DNA of 64,000 nucleotides from Basidiobolus meristosporus CBS 931.73 (taxonomy: Eukaryota > Basidiobolomycota > Basidiobolomycetes > Basidiobolales > Basidiobolaceae), in contig MCFE01000067.1 in NCBI GenBank assembly GCA_002104905.1, positions 62,001 through 126,000 of the forward strand, given 5' to 3'. A program made the translations under genes and the position numbers. Shown piece by piece: positions 1 to 9,889 of the stretch (positions within the stretch are counted from its first letter, which is position 1; each line of letters opens with the position of its first letter). Under the pieces are notes generated by a model. The model was given only the letters and a program-made list of their open reading frames with translations. It did no database searches and was not told the origin of the DNA.

Positions 1-173
1 CTAAATTTGACCAAATCACCACCTCTGATAGTCCACCAAAATTGACTACGGCTATCAGCATATTCTTTGATCGAATTGATTACACGCGTTTAGAAAATGG
101 AGTGTTGGAACTAGACAATCAATTTATTGATTCAACCAGCAAATATATACATTATTCTCCATGGAATACATTT

Positions 174-464
174 CTAATTCGAATTGGCCTCCATCCGGGC
201 TTCTCCCTTGACACGGCCAGCCTTTCCTTCAGCTTCCATTTGCTCGTTGCCAATGGCACAGCCAACAGTGTTCTTGACATTGCCCTTAAGCTTCTCGCTG
301 GCACCCTGAGCATACCCTTCGGCCTGGGCTTTTTTGTATTCGACATTCCCTTCGGCTCTTCTGGCCTTGCCTTCAGCTTGCATTTGCTCGTTGCCAATGG
401 CACTGCCTACATTCTCCTTGACGGCACCAGAGGCGGCTTTGACGTTAGCGTTGAACTTGTCCAT
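174..464 (-). CDS. CsbD-like small stress protein, copy 1
   Basis: Encodes 96 residues beginning MDKFNANVKAASG and ending in EANSN. Two tandem CsbD-like units are visible, about residues 10-45 and 58-93, each with the core VG.AIGNEQM.AEGKA. CsbD proteins are small, hydrophilic, stress-associated proteins; fungal relatives are often annotated as mismatched base-pair/cruciform DNA recognition proteins, and the biochemical role is not settled. There is no signal peptide, membrane segment or intron. I chose the internal ATG at 464 rather than the longer open frame to 656, because the other three copies start at the equivalent Met and the upstream region holds promoter-like sequence. It differs from the 806-1096 copy by one residue (Val for Ala in EGNVEYKK) and about ten nucleotides. 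Confidence 0.88.
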   Translation of the reverse strand: MDKFNANVKAASGAVKENVGSAIGNEQMQAEGKARRAEGNVEYKKAQAEGYAQGASEKLKGNVKNTVGCAIGNEQMEAEGKAGRVKGEARMEANSN

Positions 465-805
465 AGTGTTGTTGGATCGGAGTTGATTTGAGGATGTGAG
501 AGTGTAATGATAGTTGAGACTGTCTCGAAGCAATGGTAAATATTTATGGGAAACAATCCCGAAGAATGACGCAGTGGAATCAATCGCGCTTACTCCATCC
601 ATGATGTCACCCTGGTGCTCATTAGCCATATTTGGTAGACAGATAAATTGTTTCATTAGGGTTCACGTACCGGCACATTACCTTGGTTACTAGGTTGCGT
701 CACTTACCATCAAGCGCGAAAGCCATCAATGGTCCGTTTGGTATATATACGCCTGCAATACAACCAGTGCAAACACATTCTAACCAACTCCGATCTAACA
801 ACACT
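465..805. promoter_or_regulatory. Divergent promoter between CsbD copies 1 and 2
   Basis: The 341-bp spacer drives two head-to-head genes. On the copy 2 side there is a TATATATA at 742-749 and TGCGTCA at 696-702. On the copy 1 side (read on the minus strand) there is a CATAAATATTT-type TATA at about 538-550 and TGCGTCA at 567-573. Both CGTCA cores lie about 103-110 bp from their ATG. CGTCA/TGACG is the half-site of CRE/ATF-type bZIP factors; use of that site here is an inference. Confidence 0.55.
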
Positions 806-1096
806 ATGGACAAGTTCAACGCTAACGTCAAAGCCGCCTCTGGTGCCGTCAAGGAGAATGTAGGCAGTGCCATTGGCAACGAGCAAATGCAAGCTGAAGG
901 CAAGGCCAGAAGAGCCGAAGGGAATGCCGAGTACAAAAAGGCCCAGGCCGAAGGGTATGCTCAGGGTGCCAGTGAGAAGCTTAAGGGCAATGTCAAGAAC
1001 ACTGTTGGCTGTGCCATTGGCAACGAGCAAATGGAAGCCGAAGGAAAGGCTGGCCGTGTCAAGGGAGAGGCACGGATGGAAGCTAATTCCAATTAG
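806..1096 (+). CDS. CsbD-like small stress protein, copy 2
   Basis: Encodes 96 residues with the same two CsbD-like units as copy 1 (motifs GNEQMQAEGKA and GNEQMEAEGKA) and is transcribed divergently from it. The ATG at 806 follows a TATATATA at 742-749. The frame stays open upstream to 683 but would run through the TATA region, so the short start is preferred. An AATAAA lies about 50 bp past the stop. The sequence is CpG-rich (I count 12 CG in 291 bp), unlike the transposon region. Probably a soluble, highly charged cytosolic or nuclear protein; the function is inferred from the family only. Confidence 0.9.
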   Translation: MDKFNANVKAASGAVKENVGSAIGNEQMQAEGKARRAEGNAEYKKAQAEGYAQGASEKLKGNVKNTVGCAIGNEQMEAEGKAGRVKGEARMEANSN

Positions 1097-1143
1097 AAGT
1101 GTATATTTTTAAACGTAGTGTATATGGATTACTGACGTAATTA

Positions 1144-1149
1144 AATAAA
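1144..1149 (+). terminator. Poly(A) signal-like AATAAA after CsbD copy 2
   Basis: AATAAA lies 48 bp past the stop codon in a locally AT-rich stretch. It is consistent with 3'-end formation for copy 2. Confidence 0.4.
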
Positions 1150-1632
1150 ACCCTTTATCATTCACAAATTAGATAATGACTTGGTCAGTGCCATTGTGAA
1201 TTACAGGGTTCGTAGTTGTGAATAAGGGCCAGGTTGATGGAAAATTTACAGTTTGTTCCTTGTACTACAGCTAGTTTGCTTGTATGTGTGTAGGGTTACA
1301 ATATTCCTTTCCCTGTCAGAATTTTAAAGCACACCTTTCTATTAAATCCTCGTTCTGGATGCATCTCTCGGATGTTAATTTGTGTGAGGCTACTCCCACC
1401 TTGAGAAAGCTATGTGGTAGTGCCGTAGTACTTTTTTCATTATTCATACAGGTGATAATGATGCACCTGATGTGCCGCACCATATTCTCTGGTAATTATC
1501 GGCTTTCGGTAAAATGCTTGCGAAAAGATGAGTTTGGATACAAGATATTATTAATGTAAAACCGAGTCCTCGGAATACTTAGAATGATAATATAAGGAAT
1601 ATTAGGGCACTTTATTTACATCAGGGGTGGAT
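1150..1632. other. Intergenic, no gene seen
   Basis: AT-rich, unique-looking spacer between CsbD copies 2 and 3. One 91-residue frame (1284-1559) has no recognisable motif or codon signal. I see no repeat shared with the transposon region. Confidence 0.5.
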
Positions 1633-1923
1633 TCAATTGGAGTTGGCGCTCATGCGGGCGTCCCCTTTGGCACGACCTGCCTTGCCCTCAGCCTCCATCT
1701 GCTCATTGCCTACTGCGCTACCGACAGTATCCTTGACGCTGCCCTTGAGCTTCTCACCGGCTCCCTGGGCGTATCCTTCAGCCTGGGCCTTCTTGTACTC
1801 GGCATTGCCCTCGGCTCTGGTGGCCTTGCCTTCAGCTTGCATCTGCTCGTTGCCGAAAGCACTTCCTACGTTTTCCTTGACAGCACCGGTGGCGGACTTG
1901 ATATTAGCGTTGACTTTATCCAT
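1633..1923 (-). CDS. CsbD-like small stress protein, copy 3
   Basis: Encodes 96 residues starting MDKVNANIKSATG. It has two CsbD-like units, the first with SAFGNEQMQAEGKA and the second with SAVGNEQMEAEGKA, and ends in SANSN. It is clearly paralogous to copies 1 and 2 but diverged at scattered positions (Gly-Ala-Gly-Glu-Lys linker, AKGDARM near the end). An in-frame extension to 2007 exists but is not supported by the paralogues. The upstream stretch holds a CATAAATA-type TATA box near 1975-1981 and a CGTCA core at about 2021-2028. No intron and no frame damage, so probably functional. Confidence 0.88.
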   Translation of the reverse strand: MDKVNANIKSATGAVKENVGSAFGNEQMQAEGKATRAEGNAEYKKAQAEGYAQGAGEKLKGSVKDTVGSAVGNEQMEAEGKAGRAKGDARMSANSN

Positions 1924-2030
1924 GTTTGTGGTGAGAGAGGAATGATACGACTTCTGGCTAGTCGGAAGTAGAGTATTTATGTGGTGCAGGATTGGATTGG
2001 TCATCATCGATGAGAGCGCAGTGACGTTCG
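1924..2030 (-). promoter_or_regulatory. Putative promoter of CsbD copy 3
   Basis: On the coding strand it has AACGTCAC (plus-strand 2021-2028) about 100 bp upstream of the ATG and a CATAAATA TATA-like box near 1974-1981. The layout matches the other three copies. Confidence 0.5.
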
Positions 2031-2727
2031 ATTTGAGTTAGTTCACGTGAAATTGGTCACCTCAGGTAGGAATTCCATCCTAATCATCTTCCATTTACTA
2101 GGTGGGGATCTAATGGATGATCGAATGCTGAAGTTTGAACGATAATCTGATCAACGTTATCCAGTGTATGTACCAGCTGTAGATTTGTGGTTACAGGGAC
2201 GGGAGCAATATGGGTGAAACGCTACTTTACCTGTAACAATGAGAATATATAACTGATGTTGCATATTTGTTTACACTTTTAATTGGTCGGCTTTGTGAAC
2301 ATCTTTAAATGTGAAATATGTAGGGAACCAAGATGGCTAATTTACTTACTGTTTGGAGTTTGCCCTCATACAAACATCTCCTTTGGCATATTTGCTCATT
2401 GGCTACTCACTACTAACGCGGTTGATAGTTGGTTGTCTAACGTAAAATGACGTTTGATAGAGGAAATTCATTTAATGCTCAGATTCTTGACGTCAGCATG
2501 GAAAAATCGGGTTACTATCTGTCTGAATGCTGGATTAGTCGCATGGATTAATTTTATTCCACTTTCGTAATGATTCCCCAATAAATCGCTATGTATATAT
2601 ACATTTAGCTCAGTAAGAATCAGTGTCTGGTGACAAACTACGTGTAAACCAAATCTTGCACACAACCCGTAGCAAACTTGTTGGGAATTCTCAGAAACAG
2701 TTTATTTACAACACTTGAAAGGGTCGT
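2031..2727. other. Intergenic, no gene seen
   Basis: Spacer between CsbD copies 3 and 4. I see no domain-bearing frame and no copy of the mobile elements found further right. Confidence 0.5.
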
Positions 2728-3015
2728 TTATGAGTTAGCACCCATGCGGGCATCTCCTTTGGCATGACCAGCTTTGCCCTCGGCCTGCATTTGCTCATTG
2801 CCGATGGCACTGCCTACAGTGTCCTTCACATTTCCCTTCAGCTTCTCACCAGCTCCCTGCGCGTATCCTTCAGCTTGGGCTTTCTTATATTCAGCATTAC
2901 CCTCGGTTCTGGTGGCCTTGCCTTCAGCTTGCATCTGCTCGTTTCCAAATGCACTTCCTACGTTTTCCTTGACGGCTCCGGAGGCGGACTTGAGATTGGC
3001 ATTGATTTTATCCAT
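2728..3015 (-). CDS. CsbD-like small stress protein, copy 4
   Basis: Encodes 95 residues starting MDKINANLKSASG, with two CsbD-like units and ending GANS, one residue shorter than its paralogues. It is closest to copy 3 (shared SAFGNEQM, AGEKLKG and AKGDARM). The ATG at 3015 is preceded on its own strand by TATATAAAAG-like sequence about 70 bp upstream and by a CGTCA core about 115 bp upstream. The frame is intact and CpG-rich. It is the last recognisable cellular gene before the repeat compartment that starts near 3480. The function is inferred from the domain only. Confidence 0.87.
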   Translation of the reverse strand: MDKINANLKSASGAVKENVGSAFGNEQMQAEGKATRTEGNAEYKKAQAEGYAQGAGEKLKGNVKDTVGSAIGNEQMQAEGKAGHAKGDARMGANS

Positions 3016-3138
3016 GGTTAAGTTAGTATGAAGTACTCAGAGTAAGAGTGGGTTATTTGATCCCTCACAGCCGGTCGTAGACTTTTATATAGTGATGTGC
3101 TTGATGGGTCATCAGTGATGACTGTTAAGTGACGTTTG
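3016..3138 (-). promoter_or_regulatory. Putative promoter of CsbD copy 4
   Basis: On the coding strand it has AAACGTCAC (plus-strand about 3129-3137) and CTATATAAAAG (3082-3092) ahead of the ATG at 3015. The order and spacing are the same as at the other copies. Confidence 0.5.
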
Positions 3139-3480
3139 GTGTGCTAGTCACCTTGTGACTAACTGTTAGATTAATACTGGTGTCATGGTGCAGCCGGCTT
3201 GATGATTACGTGTTAGGCAGTGCCAACGTAGTTGTCATTCATATTAAGTTACTACGGATTGGCAAAGTTCAAAGTAAATTATGGAGGTATGGGTGCTGCT
3301 ATGATATCCGATTAATAGGCCCAAATGTAGTAAGAACATTACATGGACGAAATTTTCAGGCACTCATCCCCCACAGTCCGGAAAAGAGTAGATAAATTGA
3401 AGCATGAATTAATGTTGATCGCTTGGCACAGGGGATGTTCATACTTGCAGCTCCACTTTACTGTATGCTTGTTTAAAAAG
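3139..3480. other. Unique DNA up to the edge of the repeat compartment
   Basis: Short frames of 70-77 residues on both strands show no motif. At about 3480 the sequence abruptly becomes a minus-strand copy of Tnp2-element ORF1 3' sequence (recognised by alignment to 53.15 kb and 61.99 kb), which marks the compartment boundary. Confidence 0.5.
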
Positions 3481-4632
3481 ATCACATCAGGACACTCTGT
3501 AAAGACTATTAAAAAAAATTGTATCCCAGTTTTTACAACAAACTTGATCAAAACTCTTTGTCATAAAAATATATAAGTGGCTCTTAATTGGGTCTCTGCC
3601 AATTCTCACACTTTCTGATCCCTGACATTCAATCACCTTCTACATTTGTATACACTGATTGGCTATTACCTCTTTGTCACACTCCTTACTTCCTGACTCA
3701 ATCAATGCTCTTACTTTTCATGAATACAAATTGGTTTATTTTTGTTGAAACTTTGGTTGTAACTTGGTTGCCAATTGCACTGATGTATACAAGTCCCTAT
3801 ACCCAATGCTAGCATTGAGCCCAACCCTGCACTCAACAAGTAACTCCATTAAATTCCATCTTTCAATAAGTATCTCTGCAGTAATGCCCTTTTTCCATGA
3901 CTTTAGCAGGAACCATACCACTTTACAGCATTATACATTTACAAGTACCCATATGTCCTGGTCTTCAGCCAGCACTGCAAGGTCTAGCACCTCATCTGCC
4001 AGTCTTTACAATAAATCCTTTCAATATTCCAGTGCATTTTCTTGAGCACTGTGCTTGAAGAAGTGCTGTAACCTCTTGGTGTGTCTATTAATGTTCCACA
4101 ATTCCACTGTAGGCACTGCAGTAGTCTTTTCAGCTCTTGATGTTGTTGCATTGTCTCTCAGTGGCATCCTCACTCTATCTGCAATGGAGGAAATGGAGGC
4201 AATGATAGACAAATTGCCTTTCTCTGCAAGCTCATCTACCTCACTGGAGTGTAGCTCAACTGACAGCACTTTGACCTCATGTGAAAGTAGCTGTTGTCTT
4301 CTCAGTAACTCTTCTTAGCTATTATGGGCTTCAACCTGTTCTGGGTTAATGTTGTTGATTGGTGAGAACTGCAGTTTTTTCTCATGCTTCTCTGTTTGTG
4401 GCCTGGTGAGAATATCTTCTCTTTGCCATTAGCTTTATCACTGCCAGGTCTTTCACTGCTGCATTGACTGAGCACTACTTATATTGTAAAACATGTTGTC
4501 CTTGATAAATGCTGCACTGATGCATCTGCATTTGCCTGCTTGTCCCTCAACAACACTCTTCTGGCTACCTGATGTTTCTTTGCCACTTCTATTGAGCTTT
4601 CAGCCCTGCCTATGATGGGCTCCTGAGAAAGT
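3481..4632 (-). pseudogene. Tnp2 element A: ORF1, 3' half (decayed)
   Basis: This is the 3' untranslated region and C-terminal half of the Tnp2-element accessory gene ORF1, reading right to left. It includes the conserved block WNINRHTKRLQHFFK and the following SAQEN.LEY unit, seen near 4021-4269. It lacks the terminal about 90 bp with the inverted repeat seen in other copies. It is interrupted at 4632 by element B and resumes at 9146 after a loss of about 80 bp. Several stops and frameshifts; not expressed as a full protein. Confidence 0.7.
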
Positions 4633-4639
4633 CATTATT

Positions 4640-6680
4640 GTGCTCTGTAACTATTGTAACTGGATCCAATAAGCCAGGACATCTAATTGCATTATATGGC
4701 AAGAAACTTGATGGTATTTCAACAGCCTCACAGCAAGACTCTGATGGCATTAAATTGGCAGTATGGTGGCCTACAGCTGGTTTTGTATAATGCTACTGTA
4801 CCAGTTTACCAAATGGTTTTTCCTTTTTCTACCTCCCCTTGCACAATTTATATATTCCACTGTAGAATCACCCCTCTTTATTTGCTTACTCACTACTACC
4901 TAAGGTATTCCATATATAGCTTGAATCAAAAAATAATATGGCCTCCTGCTTACTAACCTCTACAAATGCACACACCTGCTGCAATTGACATACTTCCATC
5001 ACCTCAACTTTACATCTTTTTAGTTTGATGCTTGCAAAGTTGCTATATACCTTGTATTGCTGGTAAAATATACATCATCCAAACATACGCTTGATTATCA
5101 CTACTTCTGCCATGAATACCTCCTGCATACCTGCAAAGAACCTTTTGGTATTTAGCCAATATATTCCCTCTCCCTGCTGGATTCTAGTCCCCCTGATAGG
5201 TGAGTTCTGGCTCTTGTTTGTGTGAGTTCTCTATTGAGTGTTGTAGAAATTGGCTTGTGACTAAGAGAAATCCAGCATACCTAGATAGAACTTTCCTAAT
5301 AAAAATTAGTTACTTGTCGCATCCAACCCACTTTGCATTACTTGACCAATTACCCATGCATTGGGGCTGCTTAGCTACTTAATGCCATAGGCATAGGTGT
5401 CTCCATGTGCACATTTGTCCTCAGTATTTTCCAACTCTTTCTGGCTGTCCAGCATGTACCAACTCATAACATCCATGACAGACTTGAAGGTAAATATTCT
5501 TGATGAGATTGGGATATTGTAGTACCTGCAACTTGACTTGCCATCCTATCTCCCCATACATCTGCTCCATAGGAAGCTCTCACAAGGTAAAGCAAGGTCC
5601 AATATTCTCAACACAGCAAGCAAGATGGAGTAGCAAGTGGATACATTAGCGGCAGAGATCTAGATGTCTAGCTTTATGTTTATTGTATAGCCACTCAAAT
5701 CCTGTCACAAATTCTTTGCACAAAAGGTGTAGATGCATCAAGTTGGCGCTGGTGATCTGCTTATGGATAAATACTCCTACAATGTCCATATATGACTCCC
5801 AACGCTTCCAGTGTACTTTGGTAGAGATGGCTTCAGAAGGCCACTTGAATAAATACATATCAAGCTCATTCAGTCCTTCCACTTGTGGTGTTGCATATGC
5901 ACATGAATGTTGATTGGAGCCTATGAGAAGTACTTAGGGTAGCAGATACTCTGTAATTTCTTGCCAATTCTTTCAAATTTCTCCGGTATCTCACAGGGCT
6001 CATTAAGCTTGAAATGCCCCATGTACAACTTGGTCATCAGTATACAGATGTTGTTGAAAAGCAAATGAATTGCTCCCAGTGGAAAGCTTTTGCTTTAGTA
6101 GATACCCTCTATCTTAAGTATCTCTAGTTTCCAATTAATTCCATATTCTGGCCAATGGCTTAATGCTTGCCAACTTTGATGCAATTGCATGCTGACTTCT
6201 GTACATTCTCTCTGTGGAAAGATGATGTTCTTAGCGTTGGTGCTTGGGTAATAGTAATGTGTGTGAGTTATGCAGTAAGTACCCTGGATCTCACACATTT
6301 GACATCAATACCATCTATTGTGCCCAGAAAAGCTGACTATCTTGCTGATGGCTGGGGTATCTCCAATGCAGATAATAATATGCGCTTTTACATGTTGGCC
6401 ATTTATTGTTATCCTGCTGGAAAGCATATAAAGTTCATCCAGCAATAAATACAGGTAGCTATTCAGGTTGGTTGGAGATTTAGGCCTAGATACCAGTGGG
6501 ACTACCACCAGATTTATGCTCTGATACTGTAAGATAGATGGCAGATTCAGGTTGACAAGAATCAGTGGCCAGCAGGCTGTGCTGATAGAGTACTTATTTA
6601 ATGAGAATCCATCAAGTGCTAAGGCAAAGGCATGGTCATATTTATGCTCAAAGTAGCCCTTGCTTCTTAGCTTTTTGTAA
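4640..6680 (-). pseudogene. Tnp2-type transposase (ORF2), element B
   Basis: Tnp2 transposases cut and paste CACTA-class DNA transposons. The recognisable Tnp2 core is at 6305-6508 on the minus strand: LVSRPKSPTNLNSYLYLL, then IICIGDTPAISKI and FSGHN. This matches the family pattern of a PK.P.NLDS.LYPL segment, then GDIPA...GF.GHNG..PCR.C. The C-terminal region continues to about 4680 with the WHKEDSQEELE-type tail. The N-terminal zinc-finger part is deleted and multiple stops are present, so it is inactive. ORF1 is transcribed divergently on its right. Confidence 0.7.
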
Positions 6681-6740
6681 TGTTTAACCCAACCCCCCTA
6701 TAACACCATTTCCCCTTTTGTTTGACTCACTGACAAATAT

Positions 6741-8797
6741 ATGCTGCCAAAAAATTCAGCAAAGTTGTCTGGTTCTCAACCAAACCTAACTACTGACAAC
6801 AGCAGAAAAACTGTTGGACAACAGCTTGCATTAGCATTCAGTGCAACAAGCAGGGCTATAACCAAAATAGGCCCTATGGACAGTGTGCCCACTGAAGGGA
6901 ATTATGTGGATTTCTCAGGCTCTCAGTCAAGTAGACAATTGGGAATCCCTGCTGAGCTGCAAGCTGACCATATTGCTGAGGCAGATGAGAATGTAGCATA
7001 AGCAGTACCTTCAGTCAAAGACCAGCAAATGGCCATCATAATATCACCACCACCTGTATTAGCAAGTATGTTGTTGGCTCATACCAATGTATTCATGTGG
7101 CAATTAGGTGCAGTGGCTAATAGGTCAGATGCAATGGCCCAGAGAAATCAGGAAATAGTCCAGAAACAGGATGTGCAGATAAATGGTGCAGAGCAATCAC
7201 TATCCCTGGTAGAGAAAGCAGTATCTTTGCTGCAAAGAAGGAACTCAAGTAGCACAATGTCACAGACAAGAATCAAGCCATTTCCCAATGTAGCAGCAGA
7301 GGAACACCATACAGTCTTCAAAGCACAACAACAGTGTCTAAAGATAAAGCCCACAGAAAAATGTATCACTGAATGGGAGGGAGAAAATGTATTGTTTGTA
7401 CCAAAGCCTAAAAATCAAACAACATATAAGATCTTTGAAGCCATTGAATACAATGATGATGCGTGGGCAAATATTCAAAAGGTCATTAGAAGTCTAGCAC
7501 ACTAACACCTTAAGGCTGGCATACCATAGGACCATCAGTAACTCAAGGCCAAGCAGAATGAGCTTAACTTGCTCCATGAGCATTATCCTGGATTCAAACA
7601 AGCAAATGGATTTTGGGCCAGCATTGATATGCCAAGAAAGTATCTCAAGAATAGCAGAAACTATCAAAGGCACAAGAACAAGTGTGCAATGGCTACAAAC
7701 CAGCAGCTTCCTCAAGAGCCCATTACAAGCAGGGCCAAAAGCTCCAAACAAGCATCAGAGAGGCATCAGGTACCAGTAAGAGTAGCAATAAGGGAAAAGC
7801 AGGCAGACACATAGGCACCAGCACAACATTTACCAAGGAAAGAGCGTAGTTCAACTCAAGAAGTACTCAGTCAAAGTAGTAGTGAAGAACCTGGCAGAGA
7901 TGAAAACAAGTGGCTACTCCAGGATCCCATCACAGCATGGGCTGGGTGCTTGAGACTAGCGGAGAAGAACTGTCAGGTTGCCTGCAGAGTGCCAGCAAGG
8001 GACAAGTAGGCCAAAACAGATGCATCAGAGCAGCATTGATCAAGGAGAAAATGTAGTTCAATACAAGAATCACTCAAACATAGTAGCAGTGAAAGACCTG
8101 GCAGTGATAAAGGAAAAGGTAAAGGGGAAAATGTCTACCCAAGCCAGAGACAGGGAAGTGTGAGAAGAAGCTGTAGTTCTTGCTAATCAACACCATATGC
8201 CTGGAACAAACTAAATCCTTTCAAAGCCAAGAAGAATTACCAACAAGAAAAGAGCTGTTTTCACAAGAGTTGGAAGCGCAGCCAATTGAGCTACACTGCA
8301 GTGAGGTAGATGAGCTTGCAGTGAAAGGAAATTTGTCTACTACAGCCTCTAGGTCCTCCATTGCTGAAAGAGTGGAGATCCCACTGACAGACAAAGTAAC
8401 AATGTCAAGAACTCAAAAGGTTATCATGATGCCTTTGGTGGATTTTTGGAACATTAATAGGCCCACCAAGTGGTTGCAGCACTTCTTCAAGAGCAGTGCT
8501 CAAGAAAATGCACTTGAATATTGCAAGGATCTATTGCAAAGACTGGCAGATGAGGAGCTAGACCTTGCAGTGCCAGCTGAAGACCAGGATGTATGGGAAC
8601 AAGTGAATGGACAATGGCATAAAGCCATAGGGCTCCTGCCAAAATTGTGCAAACAGAGCATTACTGTAGAAATACTTATTGAGTGGTGGATTTTAATAGA
8701 GTTACTTATTGAGTGTGGGGTTGGGCTTAGTATCAGTGTAGGGTATAGTATAGGGGCTTGTAAAGGTCAATACAATTGTCAATTGAGGTACCACTGA
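6741..8797 (+). pseudogene. Tnp2-element accessory gene ORF1, element B
   Basis: I do not recognise the family. The start MLPKN.AKLSGSQPN is conserved among copies at 48393, 56742(-) and 59886. Visible parts: a Ser/Thr/Gln-rich N-terminus; a heptad-like coiled-coil stretch around 7100-7240 (DAMAQRNQEIVQKQD... then VEKAVSLLQRR); a conserved core HEHYPGFKQANGFWAS...RKYLKNSRNYQR at 7569-7690; and a Ser-rich linker. A C-terminal block at 8180-8797 (205 residues open, VDFWNINRPTKWLQHFFK and LEYCKDLLQRLADEELDL) lies in a different frame from the N-terminal part. Stops fall at 6999 and 7503. The conserved second frame suggests an intron or frameshift in the original gene. Probably a DNA- or transposase-binding partner, by position only. 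Confidence 0.6.
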
Positions 8798-9130
8798 AGT
8801 TTCAAAGGAAACTAATCAATTTGTATTCATGAAAAGTACAAGAAGCAGTTGAGTAGGTAGTAAGGAGTGTGAAAAAGAGGCAATAGCCAATCAATGAACA
8901 CAGATGTAGGAGGTGATGGAGTGTCTGGGAACAGAAAGTGAGAAAACTGGCAGATAACCAATCAAGAGCTACTTTTGTATCATTGTGATGAAAAATTTTG
9001 AATAAGTTTTTGATGATATCTGGCATGCAATTATTTTTTGACAGTCTTTGTATGGTGTCCTGATGGAATCAATACCACTTAGTCACAGGACTTAGAATTT
9101 GTGACAGCCTTTTGGTATGATTATTACAAT

Positions 9131-9145
9131 AACTTTTTGTAGGGC
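9131..9145. repeat. Terminal inverted repeat, ORF1 side of element B
   Basis: AACTTTTTGTAGGGC is the inverse of the family terminus CCCTATGAAAAAT.ATT. The sequence to the right is immediately element A ORF1 (minus strand). Confidence 0.55.
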
Positions 9146-9889
9146 AATGCTGGCCCAAAATCCATTTGCTTGCTTGAATACAGGCTAATGCTAATGGGAC
9201 AGATAAGTGCATTCTGCTTGGCCTAGAGTTCCTAATGGCCCCATTGTATGCAAGCCTTAAGGCAGTGCCATGCTAGACTTCTTAGAGCCTCTTGACTACT
9301 AGCCCACACTTTATCTTTACCCACAATAGCTTTACCATTCTTCAAAGTCTTCTGATTTTCAGGCTTGGGTATAGAAATTACAGTCTTTACTTTGCAAGCT
9401 GTAATAGGTTTCTTTGTGCGCTTTATCTCTGGGCAGTGTTATTGTACTTTAAAGGCCTTACAGTGCTCCTCTGCGGGTATATAGTGAAATGTCTCAATAC
9501 CTGGTTGTGATTTTGAGCTAATTGGGTTCCTTCATTGCACAAAGATACTGCATTCTCTACCTAGGATTTTGATTGTGCTACACAAAGTATTTGCTCATCC
9601 TATCTCTGGACTATTTCCTAATTTCACTGGGCCATTGCATTTATGTTATTAGCCCTTGCACCTACTTGCCTAATTAATGATTTGGTATGATCTGACAATA
9701 TACCTGCAAATGCTGGTGGTGGATATGTTATTATAGTCATTTGCCAGCCTTCCTCCAGAGGTACTGAGTCTGCTGAGTACTCCTCTGCCTGAGCAAGTTG
9801 GTTGGCTTGAAACATCACAAATGTTCTCAATTGCCTACCTGATTAAGAGCCTGATGAGTACAGTACCTAATTGCCACACTAATGCCTTG
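9146..9889 (-). pseudogene. Tnp2 element A: ORF1, 5' half (decayed)
   Basis: Continuation of A beyond element B: the coiled-coil region (reads EIVQ...DAMAQ on the minus strand near 9600-9640) and the Pro/Ala-rich segment at 9624-9830. The MLPKN start is absent. Near 9860-9890 a short stretch resembles the coiled-coil region again, then element C transposase tail sequence begins. Confidence 0.6.

Larger units (their letters stand above)
174..1096. repeat. Inverted repeat formed by CsbD copies 1 and 2
   Basis: The arms are about 174-490 and 780-1096. They comprise the two coding regions plus about 25 bp upstream of each ATG (shared AACTCCGAT.TAACAACACT). They are about 97% identical, separated by about 290 bp of unlike sequence. 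Homology stops within tens of bases beyond each gene, so the duplicated unit is little more than the reading frame. Confidence 0.85.
4633..9145 (+). mobile_element. Tnp2 (CACTA-class) element B, left end truncated
   Basis: It holds ORF2 (transposase) on the minus strand at 4640-6680 and ORF1 on the plus strand from 6741. Compared with C, G and K it lacks the N-terminal third of ORF2 and the divergent promoter: ORF2 sequence runs directly into the ORF1 leader near 6680-6700. The ORF1-side terminus (AACTTTTTGTAGGGC, about 9131-9145) is preserved. The opposite terminus is lost. It is inserted in element A ORF1. Confidence 0.65.

Noticed and set aside
42-491. 149-residue plus-strand frame over CsbD copy 1, and similar antisense frames at 710-1030, 1627-1971 and 2764-3021
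   Set aside because: They are antisense shadows of the CsbD genes. Their Leu/Ser-rich content is the reverse reading of the Lys/Ala/Glu-rich proteins, and they recur only because the genes do.
465-656. N-terminal extension of CsbD copy 1 (MKQFICLPNMANEHQG...)
   Set aside because: Not shared by the other three copies; it lies over the divergent promoter with its TATA-like box.
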